A stretch of DNA of 46,897 bases from Chitinophaga tropicalis (GCF_009758205.1 NZ_WRXN01000025.1:1-46897), one strand, 5' to 3'. Numbered from the stretch's first letter, positions 16,963 through 25,192 are shown. Notes: a model not told the origin generated them from the letters alone. Translations and numbers: made by a program.

Positions 16963-18959
16963 TATAAACGGTAGATCAGGTTTGCAAAATAGTTTCTGCC
17001 TGGCTCAGGATAGCCTTCGGCCAGGGAGTAGTTTTTGTCGGTGATATTGTTGATGCCTGCTTCGACAGAGAAGTAGCGCCAAACCTTTACCATTGCTCTT
17101 GTATTCAGCAATACAAAGCTTCCTGTGGTAGTGCCGTAAGTGGTGCTGTATCTTTTGGAATTATACTCTGAGTTGAGCTGGATACCATATTTATCTTCGT
17201 GCTGGTATTGAAGAAAGGCAAACAGTTTATGCTCAGGTACATCAATAAAGCGAAGTGCCGGATTGGTAAGATTGTTCCGTTTGATGTAGGTGTAGTTGAT
17301 CCCTGCCCTGAGATGAGTAGCTATACGGTATTCTACTGCAGCTTCTGCTCCCATATATTCTGATTTGCCGGCATTCTGCAGCTGGCTTTGCCATACATTC
17401 CTTGTAGAATCGAATTTTACATTATTTACGGTGAGTATAGTATTGTTGATCTTACTATAAAATAACGCTGCTTCGACGGTCAGCCTGTTATGGAAAGAGC
17501 CTTTGTATCCCAGTTCATAGTTCAAAGCATATTCAGCGGCAAGGTCAGGGTTGGGAATAGCTGTGCCCATGCGGTAGGAATAACGGTCTTTCGTAGTGGC
17601 GAATCTTGTTTTCCTGGCAACAGAAGCATTTAATACACTGGTGCTGTTAAGGCTGTACTGTAATCTACCCTGTACGTTAAATGCGTTATTGCTGTTGTCA
17701 GGGTAGGGGGAGATGGCTTTTGTAGTACTGTTATAGTTCTCTGCTTTGATGCTGCTGCGGTTATTATAACTGAAACCTGTGAGCAACAACAGTTCCGGAG
17801 CAATGATCAGATGATTTTCAAAGCCAGCGGTGAGGGTCCTGTCAGACATGGTGCGGGTCGGTTCACCTTCATTGTGTTCCCTGTGTACGTCCTGTTTGTA
17901 TTGAACGGTTACGCTGTAGTTGTCCCGTCCGGAGAATGCGCTGTGGCCATATTCTACTATACCGCCAAAGGTGTAATCGTCATAATAGCTTTTAAAGGCA
18001 TAAGGGCGGGTGATGGTGGTAAAGGTACCGTCATCGTATGAGTTCAGCTGGTTTTTGAATTTATCGTAGTACAGTCTTGTTTTAAGATACTGTGTGCTGT
18101 CAATCCTGGTATTGCTGATGAAGTAGAGGTTTTGTTTATCCCAGTATGGCCATTGCCAGTACCGCGGACTTTTATACTGACTGTTAAGCGTGTCTGTGCC
18201 GGTATACACAGGAGATCCCTTTTTACCGTGCTGGTACTGGTAGCTAAGGGCGTATTCTGAACGCTGGTTGGGCCGGTATCCTATTTTAATATTGTATTTC
18301 TCGTCCATATTGTAGGAGTTATTCCTGCTACCGCCGTTCTCTATGCGGGTGGGTATGAACTTATCGGAGAGGGGGAAGGAATCCCTGTCCAGTCTTGAAT
18401 AACCGGCCTGTATATAGAATTTTCCCAGGTTGCTGCCTACGTTGATGTTGGTACGATAACCTCCTGAAAGCCATCCGCTGGCTCCGTTCAGTTCAAATGC
18501 CTTTGCCGGTTTTCGGGTAACGAGGTTGATAGCGCCGCCAAGTGCATTAGGGCCATAGATCACGGAGGTATATCCTTTGGAAACATTCACTTCTGCCAGA
18601 TCGAAGGTGGTGAAGCGGGCAAGGTCTACATAGCCGTCATAGGGAACGTAAACGGGTATACCGTCAATCAGCAGGGGGACCTGGCGCAGGTCAAAGCCCC
18701 TGAGATAGATCATGGCTTCATTGCGGGCGCCAACGGCAGAAAGGTTAATACCGGGCAGCAGGTTGAGGGCTTTAGATACATCGTTCTTTGCGAAATCCTG
18801 CAGCCGGGTGGCGCTGATCGTTGTTCCCGGTTGTTTGCCCTGGTCAGTGATAACTACTTCACCAAGGGTAAAAATGCCTGGCCTGATACTGTCTTTTGCC
18901 TGCTGTGCCATGGCTGTGTGACTGATAATGGCTGATAGAATAAGTAGTCGTTTTTTCAT
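16962..18959 (-). CDS. TonB-dependent outer-membrane receptor
   Basis: Protein of about 665 residues. A signal peptide ends near AMAQQ. The plug domain begins GEVVITDQGKQPGTTIS and contains LRGFDLRQVPLLIDGIPVYV and IYGPNALGGAINLVTRKP; the remainder is a 22-strand-type barrel ending in YFANLIYRL with a terminal aromatic-containing strand. There is no SusC-type N-terminal extension, so it is closer to siderophore, metal or cobalamin receptors than to a polysaccharide receptor. ATG 18959 (MKKRLLIL) is chosen because the signal peptide starts there; upstream in-frame sequence runs into the repeat array. Its operon partners suggest a metal-linked substrate, which is inference. Confidence 0.9.
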   Translation of the reverse strand: MKKRLLILSAIISHTAMAQQAKDSIRPGIFTLGEVVITDQGKQPGTTISATRLQDFAKNDVSKALNLLPGINLSAVGARNEAMIYLRGFDLRQVPLLIDGIPVYVPYDGYVDLARFTTFDLAEVNVSKGYTSVIYGPNALGGAINLVTRKPAKAFELNGASGWLSGGYRTNINVGSNLGKFYIQAGYSRLDRDSFPLSDKFIPTRIENGGSRNNSYNMDEKYNIKIGYRPNQRSEYALSYQYQHGKKGSPVYTGTDTLNSQYKSPRYWQWPYWDKQNLYFISNTRIDSTQYLKTRLYYDKFKNQLNSYDDGTFTTITRPYAFKSYYDDYTFGGIVEYGHSAFSGRDNYSVTVQYKQDVHREHNEGEPTRTMSDRTLTAGFENHLIIAPELLLLTGFSYNNRSSIKAENYNSTTKAISPYPDNSNNAFNVQGRLQYSLNSTSVLNASVARKTRFATTKDRYSYRMGTAIPNPDLAAEYALNYELGYKGSFHNRLTVEAALFYSKINNTILTVNNVKFDSTRNVWQSQLQNAGKSEYMGAEAAVEYRIATHLRAGINYTYIKRNNLTNPALRFIDVPEHKLFAFLQYQHEDKYGIQLNSEYNSKRYSTTYGTTTGSFVLLNTRAMVKVWRYFSVEAGINNITDKNYSLAEGYPEPGRNYFANLIYRL

Positions 18960-19122
18960 GCCGGGTTGATATTTAACCGTTATTCCCGTAAAAATATAAC
19001 GATAAGACGGATTTGTACAGACTTTTTTATGAAGAGGGGGCTTTTCTTTCCGGAAGTGATGGGTATTATTGGCAATACTTTCTTTTGGGAAGTACTGTGA
19101 TGCAGAAGTGCAACCGCAATAC

Positions 19123-19188
19123 ATGCACTAAACATGCTTAAGACATGCCTGAAAGATGCTTGAAAGATACTTGAGAGATACCTGAACC
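19123..19188. repeat. Six tandem imperfect 11-bp repeats
   Basis: The units are ATGCACTAAAC, ATGCTTAAGAC, ATGCCTGAAAG, ATGCTTGAAAG, ATACTTGAGAG and ATACCTGAACC, contiguous from 19123. The spacing is close to one helical turn, so all copies face the same side of the DNA. The array lies between the divergent TonB receptor and YceI genes, about 165 bp from each start, where regulators would bind. No known operator is recognised. Confidence 0.7.
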
Positions 19189-19310
19189 ACCAAGGAACAT
19201 ACAGGGAACGTACCTGGCACTATGCTTTTAAGGTGGACTAGATCCGGGTAAAACAGGGATATATATCATTTTTTTAACTGATGTTCATCATTCTGCAGGG
19301 CTAAGGCTGC

Positions 19311-19327
19311 CGGTAACTTTGTTACCG
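19311..19327 (+). promoter_or_regulatory. -7 element inside a palindrome, upstream of the YceI gene
   Basis: CGGTAAC and GTTACCG (7-bp arms, TTT spacer) enclose TAACTTTG at 19314-19321, an exact match to TAnnTTTG. A regulator binding the palindrome would cover the core promoter. Predicted leader is about 25 nt. Confidence 0.55.
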
Positions 19328-19349
19328 AATCAAGGAAAAAGAATCACTT

Positions 19350-19913
19350 ATGAAAACAGTAATGAAAACAGTCACCCTGTTATTGTTGATCCTATTATCG
19401 GGATACGTCCCTTACGCTCAGCAGAGAAATGATTTTAATCTCTCGCTCAGTGGCACATCTACTATGCATGACTGGGAGATGAAGAGCAGTAAAATGGCCT
19501 GTAATGCCACATTTACTTTTTATGATGACGGGGATCTTGGCGGACTTACGCAGCTGAACTTTGTCATGCCTGTAGAGAGCCTGAAGGGAGACCGTACCGG
19601 TATGGATGCCAATGCTTACAGGACGTTAAACACAAGCAAGTATCCCACCATTACCTTTAATCTTACTTCTGCTACTGTATCGCCTGACGGAAAAATAATC
19701 AGGTGTAATGGTAAGCTCACTGTTGCGGGCGTGACAAGGGATATTGACCTGGTGGCTAATGCAAAGGTTAACAGTGATAAGAGCCTGAATGTTAAAGGCA
19801 GCAAAACCATCAACATGACAGACTTTGAGATTGAACCTCCTACTTTCCTTATGGGAGCCTTTAAAACCGGCGATGAGGTGAAGATATCGTTTGATCTGAC
19901 CTTCAGGCACTGA
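19350..19913 (+). CDS. YceI family periplasmic protein
   Basis: Protein of 187 residues with a Sec signal peptide ending VPYAQQ. It shows the YceI lipocalin-like pattern: LSLSGTSTMHDWEM near the start, GLTQLNFVMPVESLKGD, MDANAYRTLNTSKYPTITF and TVAGVTRDIDL. YceI proteins bind polyisoprenoid or other amphiphilic ligands in the periplasm; the ligand here is unknown. It starts with MKTVMKTV, so the second Met is an alternative start. It is divergent from the TonB receptor operon, with promoter palindrome and repeat array in between, and 99 bp upstream of the GH29 gene. Confidence 0.9.
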   Translation: MKTVMKTVTLLLLILLSGYVPYAQQRNDFNLSLSGTSTMHDWEMKSSKMACNATFTFYDDGDLGGLTQLNFVMPVESLKGDRTGMDANAYRTLNTSKYPTITFNLTSATVSPDGKIIRCNGKLTVAGVTRDIDLVANAKVNSDKSLNVKGSKTINMTDFEIEPPTFLMGAFKTGDEVKISFDLTFRH

Positions 19914-20012
19914 TCGACCTGTTAAAAGGTTATCAGGATAAGGCAAAATATGCGCAAAAGCGATCAGTTATTTACGGATATTGCTGGCTGTTTCTAAAAA
20001 ACAGGTCCATAC

Positions 20013-21434
20013 ATGAGAAAATCGCTGACCGTTTGTTCGGTATTATTATCCTTTATGCTGCCCGGAAAGCAGTTAATAGCACAGGCTAAAGAAGGGGTGC
20101 ATGAAATGTCTGCAGGTTACGTAGCGCCTAAAGATCCGCTGGTTATCAAAAAATTATCACAATGGCAGGACCAGCGTTTTGGTCTGTTTATGCACTGGGG
20201 TACTTACTCTATCTGGGGTGAAGTGGAAAGCTGGAGCATCTGTCCGGTGGATTGGGTTGTAAGGAAAGGTCCTTACAGTGATGATTATAACGTTTATAAG
20301 AAGACCTATGAGGAGTTGCAGCACTCATTCAACCCGGTTGATTTTAACCCGGAGAAATGGGTAAAAGCTGCCAAAGCAGCGGGCATGCGTTATGTAGTAT
20401 TTACGACTAAACATCACGATGGTTTTTGCATGTTCGATACCAAAGAAACTGATTATAAGATCACAAGCCCTAATACACCTTTCTCCAAAAATCCGCGGAG
20501 CAATGTGGCTAAAGAGATATTCGACGCTTTCCGCAAGGACAGCTTCATGATCGGCGCATATTTTTCCAAGCCTGACTGGCACAACGATAACTTCTGGTGG
20601 AAGTATTATCCGCCAAAAGATGAGAACATCAACTATGACCTGAAGAAGTTCCCTGAGCGCTGGAAGAAGTTCAATGATTTTACTTATAACCAGATCCAGG
20701 AACTGATGACAGGTTATGGCAAAGTAGACATCCTCTGGCTGGATGGCGGCTGGGTAAGACCTGACGGTAAACAGAGCCTGAACATGGATACTATTGTTGG
20801 TATGGCGCGTAAGAATCAGCCGGGACTGATAGTAGTAGACAGGACCGTACCGGGCGAGTATGAGAACTATACTACTCCTGAGCAGTCAGTGCCTGACAAA
20901 CCACTGCCTTACCCATGGGAAACCTGTATGACAATGGGATATTCCTGGAGCTACAGTCCGCGGGATGAGTTTAAACCATCACGCCAGCTCATATCTACAC
21001 TGGTGAAGATCGTATCAAGAGGTGGTAACCTGTTGCTGGGTGTTGGCCCAAGCGATAAAGGCGATTGGGCTCCTGACGTTTACAAACGCCTGGAAGACAT
21101 CAGTGGCTGGATGACCATCAACGAAGAAGGTATACATGGTTCCAGACCAGTAGCGCCTTATTCTGAGAATAACATTTATTTCACTCAGTCCAAAGATCAA
21201 CGTTCCCTGTATGCTTATATGCTGTCAGACAGTGATGAAGTAAAACTGCCTGCAGAGGTAAGCTTTGCAGTAGAGAATGTGAAGAAGGTGCGTAATGTGG
21301 TTTTACTGGGCAGTAAAGCAAAGCTGCAATGGTCTTATAAAGACGGCAGGCTGGTTATTAAAGTACCGAAGGCTCTTCAGCAGCAAAGCGGTTTAAAATA
21401 CAGCGCCGGCTTTAAGGTGAGTGTTGAGGCATAG
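20013..21434 (+). CDS. Exported alpha-L-fucosidase, GH29 family
   Basis: Protein of 473 residues with a Sec signal peptide (ends KQLIAQA). GH29 signatures are present: RFGLFMHWGTYSIWG, VFTTKHHDGFCMFDTKETDY, GAYFSKPDWH and ILWLDGGW, in which Asp244 is the expected nucleophile. Family enzymes remove terminal alpha-L-fucose with retention. The C-terminal ~90 residues form a small beta domain. It follows YceI on the same strand with 99 bp between and no clear promoter in the gap, so read-through is possible. A hairpin terminator lies just after it. Confidence 0.93.
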   Translation: MRKSLTVCSVLLSFMLPGKQLIAQAKEGVHEMSAGYVAPKDPLVIKKLSQWQDQRFGLFMHWGTYSIWGEVESWSICPVDWVVRKGPYSDDYNVYKKTYEELQHSFNPVDFNPEKWVKAAKAAGMRYVVFTTKHHDGFCMFDTKETDYKITSPNTPFSKNPRSNVAKEIFDAFRKDSFMIGAYFSKPDWHNDNFWWKYYPPKDENINYDLKKFPERWKKFNDFTYNQIQELMTGYGKVDILWLDGGWVRPDGKQSLNMDTIVGMARKNQPGLIVVDRTVPGEYENYTTPEQSVPDKPLPYPWETCMTMGYSWSYSPRDEFKPSRQLISTLVKIVSRGGNLLLGVGPSDKGDWAPDVYKRLEDISGWMTINEEGIHGSRPVAPYSENNIYFTQSKDQRSLYAYMLSDSDEVKLPAEVSFAVENVKKVRNVVLLGSKAKLQWSYKDGRLVIKVPKALQQQSGLKYSAGFKVSVEA

Positions 21435-21456
21435 AGAACAGCATTTGTATATAGAG

Positions 21457-21486
21457 GAGCTATCCTGTAATGGGATAGCTCTTTTT
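21457..21486 (+). terminator. Intrinsic terminator after GH29
   Basis: GAGCTATCC (21457-21465) pairs with GGATAGCTC (21473-21481) across a 7-nt loop and is followed by TTTTT. Its T-tract runs into the stop of the convergent ankyrin gene. Confidence 0.82.
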
Positions 21487-21985
21487 ATTTCAGCAGTGCT
21501 ATAACTTCTGTATTTTCCTGTATAATAGCATGGTCCAGCGCGCTTTTCCCCCAACGATCACGGATATTCTTATCTGCCCCTTTTGATAGTAGTAACTTAA
21601 CAACTTCTGCATGACCAAAAGTAGCTGCAAAGATCAGTGCAGTAGCATTGTTATAATTGCGGATATTGGGATCTGCCTTGTATTGCAGTAATAAGCTGAC
21701 AGCTTCTGTATTTCCTTTAAAACATGCTCCCATCAGGGCAGTATTACCTGCAAGATCCTGTACATCCGGTTTGGCATGACGTTTCAGCAGTTGTATGGAG
21801 GCTTCCTGCTGATAGTTATAGATAGCAATGATAAGTGGAGTAGAGCCGCGTTGATCTGTTGTATCCAGGTTGGTGTAGCTTTCCAGGGTGATGGTGTCAT
21901 TTGTCCTGGCTGCATTAAAGATATCCTGGGCATAGGTACATGAAGTGATAAAGCAGAAAAATATAAGCAGGTAAGATCTTGTCAT
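21485..21985 (-). CDS. Exported ankyrin-repeat protein
   Basis: Protein of 166 residues with a signal peptide (ends SCTYAQ) and four ankyrin repeats: GSTPLIIAIYNYQQEASIQLL, seen as GSTPLIIAIYNYQQEAS, then GNTALMGACFKGNTEAVSLLL, seen as NTALMGACFKGNTEAVS, then NATALIFAATFGHAEVVKLLL, seen as TALIFAATFGHAEVVK, and a last one ending KSALDHAIIQENTEVI. It lies 67 bp downstream of an exported catalase. Catalase-ankyrin pairs are known (katB-ankB of Pseudomonas, where AnkB supports catalase activity), so a partner role in the periplasm is a reasonable inference. Confidence 0.88.
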   Translation of the reverse strand: MTRSYLLIFFCFITSCTYAQDIFNAARTNDTITLESYTNLDTTDQRGSTPLIIAIYNYQQEASIQLLKRHAKPDVQDLAGNTALMGACFKGNTEAVSLLLQYKADPNIRNYNNATALIFAATFGHAEVVKLLLSKGADKNIRDRWGKSALDHAIIQENTEVIALLK

Positions 21986-22007
21986 AAAAAATAAGTTATA
22001 AAATAGA

Positions 22008-22025
22008 GGCCCCCCTGCGGGGGCC
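22008..22025 (-). promoter_or_regulatory. GC-rich hairpin between catalase and ankyrin genes
   Basis: GGCCCCC and GGGGGCC pair across a CTGC loop. On the minus strand it is followed only by a weak T-rich stretch (CTCTATTTTAT), so it could act as a partial terminator that lowers ankyrin expression relative to catalase, or as a 3' mRNA stabiliser. Confidence 0.5.
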
Positions 22026-22052
22026 CCTTGGGTTATCCTGTCCTATTAAATC

Positions 22053-23573
22053 TTATCCCCTGAAGATTGCTTCTACTTCCTGTCTTGTAACGTTCAGCGC
22101 TGCTGCCAGGCGTTTGCCAAGGTCTGCGTCAGCCATATAGAAATGTCCTACCATTTTCTGCAATACGGTACGGTTCTTTATCTGAGACATATCGCCCACC
22201 AGGTTCTTTACCAGGTGGTCTTTGTCTGTATCAGAAAGGGAGCGGTAAAACTCGCCCGCCTGTTTATAGTCGTTCGGTTTGCTGATCTTCTGTTGAACAC
22301 TGGTGGTGTTGAAGGTAGCAGTTGAATATTTATAGTTATTGTTGTCTTTATATTCGTTTGTTGACTCACTTGGCTGATAGTTGATATCAGATGATTTCTG
22401 CCTGTTGCTGAAGGCGCCATCCTGGTTGTTGGAATTTACCGGTACTTTGGGCGCGTTGACAGGGAGAGCCTGGAAATTGCTGCCTATGCGGTAACGCTGG
22501 GTGTCGAAGTAGGAGAATAAACGGCCTTGCAGCAGTTTATCTTCGGAAGGTTCAACACCGGGTACCAGTGTACCCGGTGAGAATGCTGACTGTTCTACCT
22601 GTTCAAAGATATTATCCGGGTTCCTGTTCAATGTCATTGTACCTACCAGTACTGACTTCACATCTTTTTCGGGCCATATTTTGGTAGGGTCCAGCGGGTT
22701 GAAATCCAGTTTCTCGAACTGTTCCGGTTTCAACATCTGTACGTAGAGGTCCCAGGATGGGAAGTTCTTTTTGCCGATGTTCTCGTAAAGGTCAACAGTG
22801 GCGTGCTGGAAGTCTTTTCCCTGTATTGCTGTCGCTTCTTCGGCAGAAAGGGTTTTAACGCCCTGCTTTGATTTCCATGTATATTTTACATAGGTTACTT
22901 CACCTTTCTCATTTACCCATTTAAAGGCATGTACGCTGGAGCCATCCATTTCGCGGTAGCTGGCGGGAGTGCCCAGGTCAGAGTAAACGCGTACCAGCAT
23001 ATGGGTTGCTTCAGGCTGGTGGGAGAAGAAGTCGAAAAAACGTCCGGGGTCCTGTTTATTGGTAACAGGCGAGGGTTTGAGAGAGTGTACCATGTCAGGG
23101 AACTTGATGGCATCACGGATAAAGAATACAGGCAGGTTGTTACCTACGATGTCATAATTACCCTGGTCTGTATAGAATTTTACTGCAAAACCGCGTGGGT
23201 CTCTCAATGTTTCAGGAGAGCCGTTGCCGTGAATAACGGTAGAGAAACGTACAAATACAGGTGTCTTTTTACCTTTCTGTGCAAAAAGGGATGCTTTGGT
23301 ATATTCAGAGAAGCTGGCTGCGGCTTCAAATTCTCCGAAGGCGCCGGCGCCACGGGCGTGTACCACACGCTCCGGAATACGCTCACGGTCAAAGGAGGCA
23401 AGTTTTTCAATCAGGTGAATGTCTTCTAATAATACGGGTCCATTGTTACCAACTGTTTTGGAATTCTGGTTGTCGCCAACGGGGGCGCCTGTGTTCATTG
23501 TTAACTGTTGCTGCGCTATTGCTGACGTAAAGGAGAAGCCGGCAATCATCATTGAAATTAGCTTACGGTTCAT
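22053..23573 (-). CDS. Exported haem catalase
   Basis: Monofunctional haem catalase of about 506 residues. The catalytic His is in RVVHARGAGAFGEFE, the catalytic Asn in VGNNLPVFFIRDAIKFPD, and the proximal haem Tyr in LFSYFDTQRYRIG. The N-terminus MNRKLISMMIAGFSFTSAIA is a Sec signal peptide, so the enzyme is likely periplasmic, unlike most cytoplasmic catalases. ATG 23573 is chosen because it lies 20 bp downstream of an exact -7 element and starts the signal peptide; the longer in-frame extension crosses the promoter. An OxyR-like palindrome sits upstream and the ankyrin gene downstream. Confidence 0.95.
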   Translation of the reverse strand: MNRKLISMMIAGFSFTSAIAQQQLTMNTGAPVGDNQNSKTVGNNGPVLLEDIHLIEKLASFDRERIPERVVHARGAGAFGEFEAAASFSEYTKASLFAQKGKKTPVFVRFSTVIHGNGSPETLRDPRGFAVKFYTDQGNYDIVGNNLPVFFIRDAIKFPDMVHSLKPSPVTNKQDPGRFFDFFSHQPEATHMLVRVYSDLGTPASYREMDGSSVHAFKWVNEKGEVTYVKYTWKSKQGVKTLSAEEATAIQGKDFQHATVDLYENIGKKNFPSWDLYVQMLKPEQFEKLDFNPLDPTKIWPEKDVKSVLVGTMTLNRNPDNIFEQVEQSAFSPGTLVPGVEPSEDKLLQGRLFSYFDTQRYRIGSNFQALPVNAPKVPVNSNNQDGAFSNRQKSSDINYQPSESTNEYKDNNNYKYSTATFNTTSVQQKISKPNDYKQAGEFYRSLSDTDKDHLVKNLVGDMSQIKNRTVLQKMVGHFYMADADLGKRLAAALNVTRQEVEAIFRG

Positions 23574-23593
23574 TGAAAAGGTGTTTGTTGGTG

Positions 23594-23601
23594 CAAAAGT
23601 A
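23594..23601 (-). promoter_or_regulatory. -7 promoter element for catalase
   Basis: On the minus strand it reads TACTTTTG, an exact match to TAnnTTTG, about 20 bp before the ATG at 23573. Predicted leader is about 15 nt. Confidence 0.7.
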
Positions 23602-23644
23602 TCCGGCAGGATCGATAAAGAAAATCGATAATAATCATGACGAG

Positions 23645-23659
23645 ATAGATGATATCTAT
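23645..23659. promoter_or_regulatory. Candidate OxyR-binding site upstream of catalase
   Basis: ATAGATGATATCTAT fits the half-site consensus ATAGnTnnnAnCTAT at every fixed position and is palindromic. It is centred about 60 bp upstream of the predicted catalase transcription start, where an activator would bind. Only one dimer site is seen; the flanking tetrads of a full tetramer site do not match. Confidence 0.6.
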
Positions 23660-23754
23660 TTCTAAAGGCTAACTTCAAACAGGTGACTACTTTGGCCATC
23701 GACGAGACCCATTAGAGAATTTTCAAGATTCTAGTAAAATATTATCAAAACATA

Positions 23755-23762
23755 TATTTTTG
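23755..23762 (+). promoter_or_regulatory. -7 promoter element for the SerB-like gene
   Basis: TATTTTTG matches TAnnTTTG and sits 34 bp before the GTG start at 23796, divergent from the catalase promoter. Confidence 0.5.
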
Positions 23763-23795
23763 TACTTCTTTAGAGTATAAAAAATCAATATACCA

Positions 23796-25079
23796 GTGAG
23801 CGGGAATTATTATGTTATAGACTTTGACAGTACATTTACCCAGGTAGAGGCATTAGATGAACTGGCGCGTATTTCTTTGAAAGATCATCCCGAACGGGAA
23901 AATATCTATAGAAAGATAGAAGACCTGACCAACCAGGCCATGGAGGGTAAACTTTCCTTCAGGGAAAGCCTGTCAGGAAGGGTAAAGCTGCTGGAAGCCA
24001 ATAAAGAGCATCTTTCCCAGCTGGTGAAACATCTTAAGAAACAGGTTTCTGCTTCGTTTTCCCGCAATAAAGGTTTTTTCAGGCATCATGGTGATAATGT
24101 GCTGATCGTTTCCGGTGGTTTTAAGGAGTTTATCACGCCGGTGGTATTGCCTTATCATATCAGGAAGGAGAATATTTACGCCAATACATTTGTATATAAT
24201 GATGAGGGGAAGATAGTAGGGTATGACAGTTCCAACCCGCTTTCTGAAGAAGGAGGCAAGGTAAAGCTGCTCAGGCAGTTAAACCTGCCGGGAGATATTT
24301 ATGGTATAGGCGACGGGCACTCCGACTTCCAGCTGAAGGAGTTTGGGCTGATCAAGAAATTCTATGCATTTACTGAGAATATCGAGCGTAAATCCGTAGC
24401 TGAGAAAGCCGATCACATCACTCCCAGCTTCGATGAGTTCCTCTATGTCAACAATCTTCCGTGCGCTATTTCATACCCTAAAAACCGCATTCTTTGCCTG
24501 GTAATAGGAGATGTACCCGGCGAAGCGGTGAAATACCTGAAGAAAGATGGTTTCTCTATTAAGCATGCTGATTCCTTTGAAGAGAAATATGCCGCTGAAG
24601 CAGGTATTGTACTGATGGGAAATGGTGGAGAAATTGACCCAACGCTGCTCAGGCAGGCCAGTAAGCTGAAAACTATCGGCTATCTGGGTAACAGTAAAAA
24701 GCATGTAGATCATAGCATCTGTACAGAGATGGGCATAGTGGTGTTTGATAATATTAAAAAGGCTGAATCCGTAGCAAAGCATATTGCGCGTTTCATTAAT
24801 AACGGAGATACTTTCAAAAGCGCGAATTTCCCTAACCTGCAGTTGCCGGAGGTGGCCAATGCACACCGCCTGATCCATATTCACCGGAATGTACCGGGAG
24901 AAATGGCCCGGATCAACCAGGTATTTGCGGATAACCAGGTAAACCTGGCTGCACAATACCTGATGACCAACAGCCAGATCGGGTATGTCATTACAGACAT
25001 CAGCGGCGACTATGACAAGCAGTTGCTGAAAGATCTGAAAAAGATAGAGAACACGATCAAATTCAGAGTTTTATATTAA
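23796..25079 (+). CDS. serB: Phosphoserine phosphatase fused to a SerA remnant with ACT domain
   Basis: Protein of 427 residues from a GTG start. Residues 1-220 are a HAD phosphatase: motif I VIDFDSTFT (Asp9, Asp11), motif II IVSGGF (Ser106), motif III Lys155, motif IV GIGDGHSDFQL. This is the last step of serine synthesis. Residues 230-427 resemble 3-phosphoglycerate dehydrogenase with its NAD-binding domain removed: a SerA-like N-terminal half domain (to about VVFDNIKKAESVA) runs straight into the SerA linker NNGDTFKSANFPNLQLP and ACT domain HRLIHIHRNVPGEM...TIKFRVLY. The dehydrogenase cannot be active. The ACT domain suggests serine-type feedback on the phosphatase, which is inference. Confidence 0.88.
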   Translation: MSGNYYVIDFDSTFTQVEALDELARISLKDHPERENIYRKIEDLTNQAMEGKLSFRESLSGRVKLLEANKEHLSQLVKHLKKQVSASFSRNKGFFRHHGDNVLIVSGGFKEFITPVVLPYHIRKENIYANTFVYNDEGKIVGYDSSNPLSEEGGKVKLLRQLNLPGDIYGIGDGHSDFQLKEFGLIKKFYAFTENIERKSVAEKADHITPSFDEFLYVNNLPCAISYPKNRILCLVIGDVPGEAVKYLKKDGFSIKHADSFEEKYAAEAGIVLMGNGGEIDPTLLRQASKLKTIGYLGNSKKHVDHSICTEMGIVVFDNIKKAESVAKHIARFINNGDTFKSANFPNLQLPEVANAHRLIHIHRNVPGEMARINQVFADNQVNLAAQYLMTNSQIGYVITDISGDYDKQLLKDLKKIENTIKFRVLY

Positions 25080-25080
25080 G

Positions 25081-25110
25081 AAAAAGCAGCCTCTACAGGC
25101 TGCTTTTTTT
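25081..25110 (+). terminator. Intrinsic terminator after serB
   Basis: A 12-bp stem (25081-25092 with 25097-25108), core GCAGCCT/AGGCTGC, loop CTAC, followed by a run of seven T. It starts 2 bp after the stop codon. Confidence 0.9.
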
Positions 25111-25169
25111 GTCGCATCTGCACCCCATAAAAGTCGTGTAAATCACCCTTCATTTTTAGGAAGCTGGTT

Positions 25170-25177
25170 TAAATTTG
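25170..25177 (+). promoter_or_regulatory. -7 promoter element for the SRPBCC gene
   Basis: TAAATTTG matches TAnnTTTG. It overlaps a possible TTG start at 25175, which rules that start out and points to the ATG at 25193, with a leader of about 10 nt. Confidence 0.6.
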
Positions 25178-25192
25178 GAAAAAACAAATTCC

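Noticed and set aside
18960..19124. Upstream in-frame extension of the TonB receptor
   Set aside because: It would place a signal peptide internally and reads into the 11-bp repeat array; ATG 18959 starts a proper signal peptide.
19123..19188. CRISPR array
   Set aside because: The units are 11 bp and contiguous, without spacers, and no cas genes are present.
23574..23699. Longer catalase reading from 23699
   Set aside because: It crosses the -7 element and the OxyR-like site and would bury the signal peptide.
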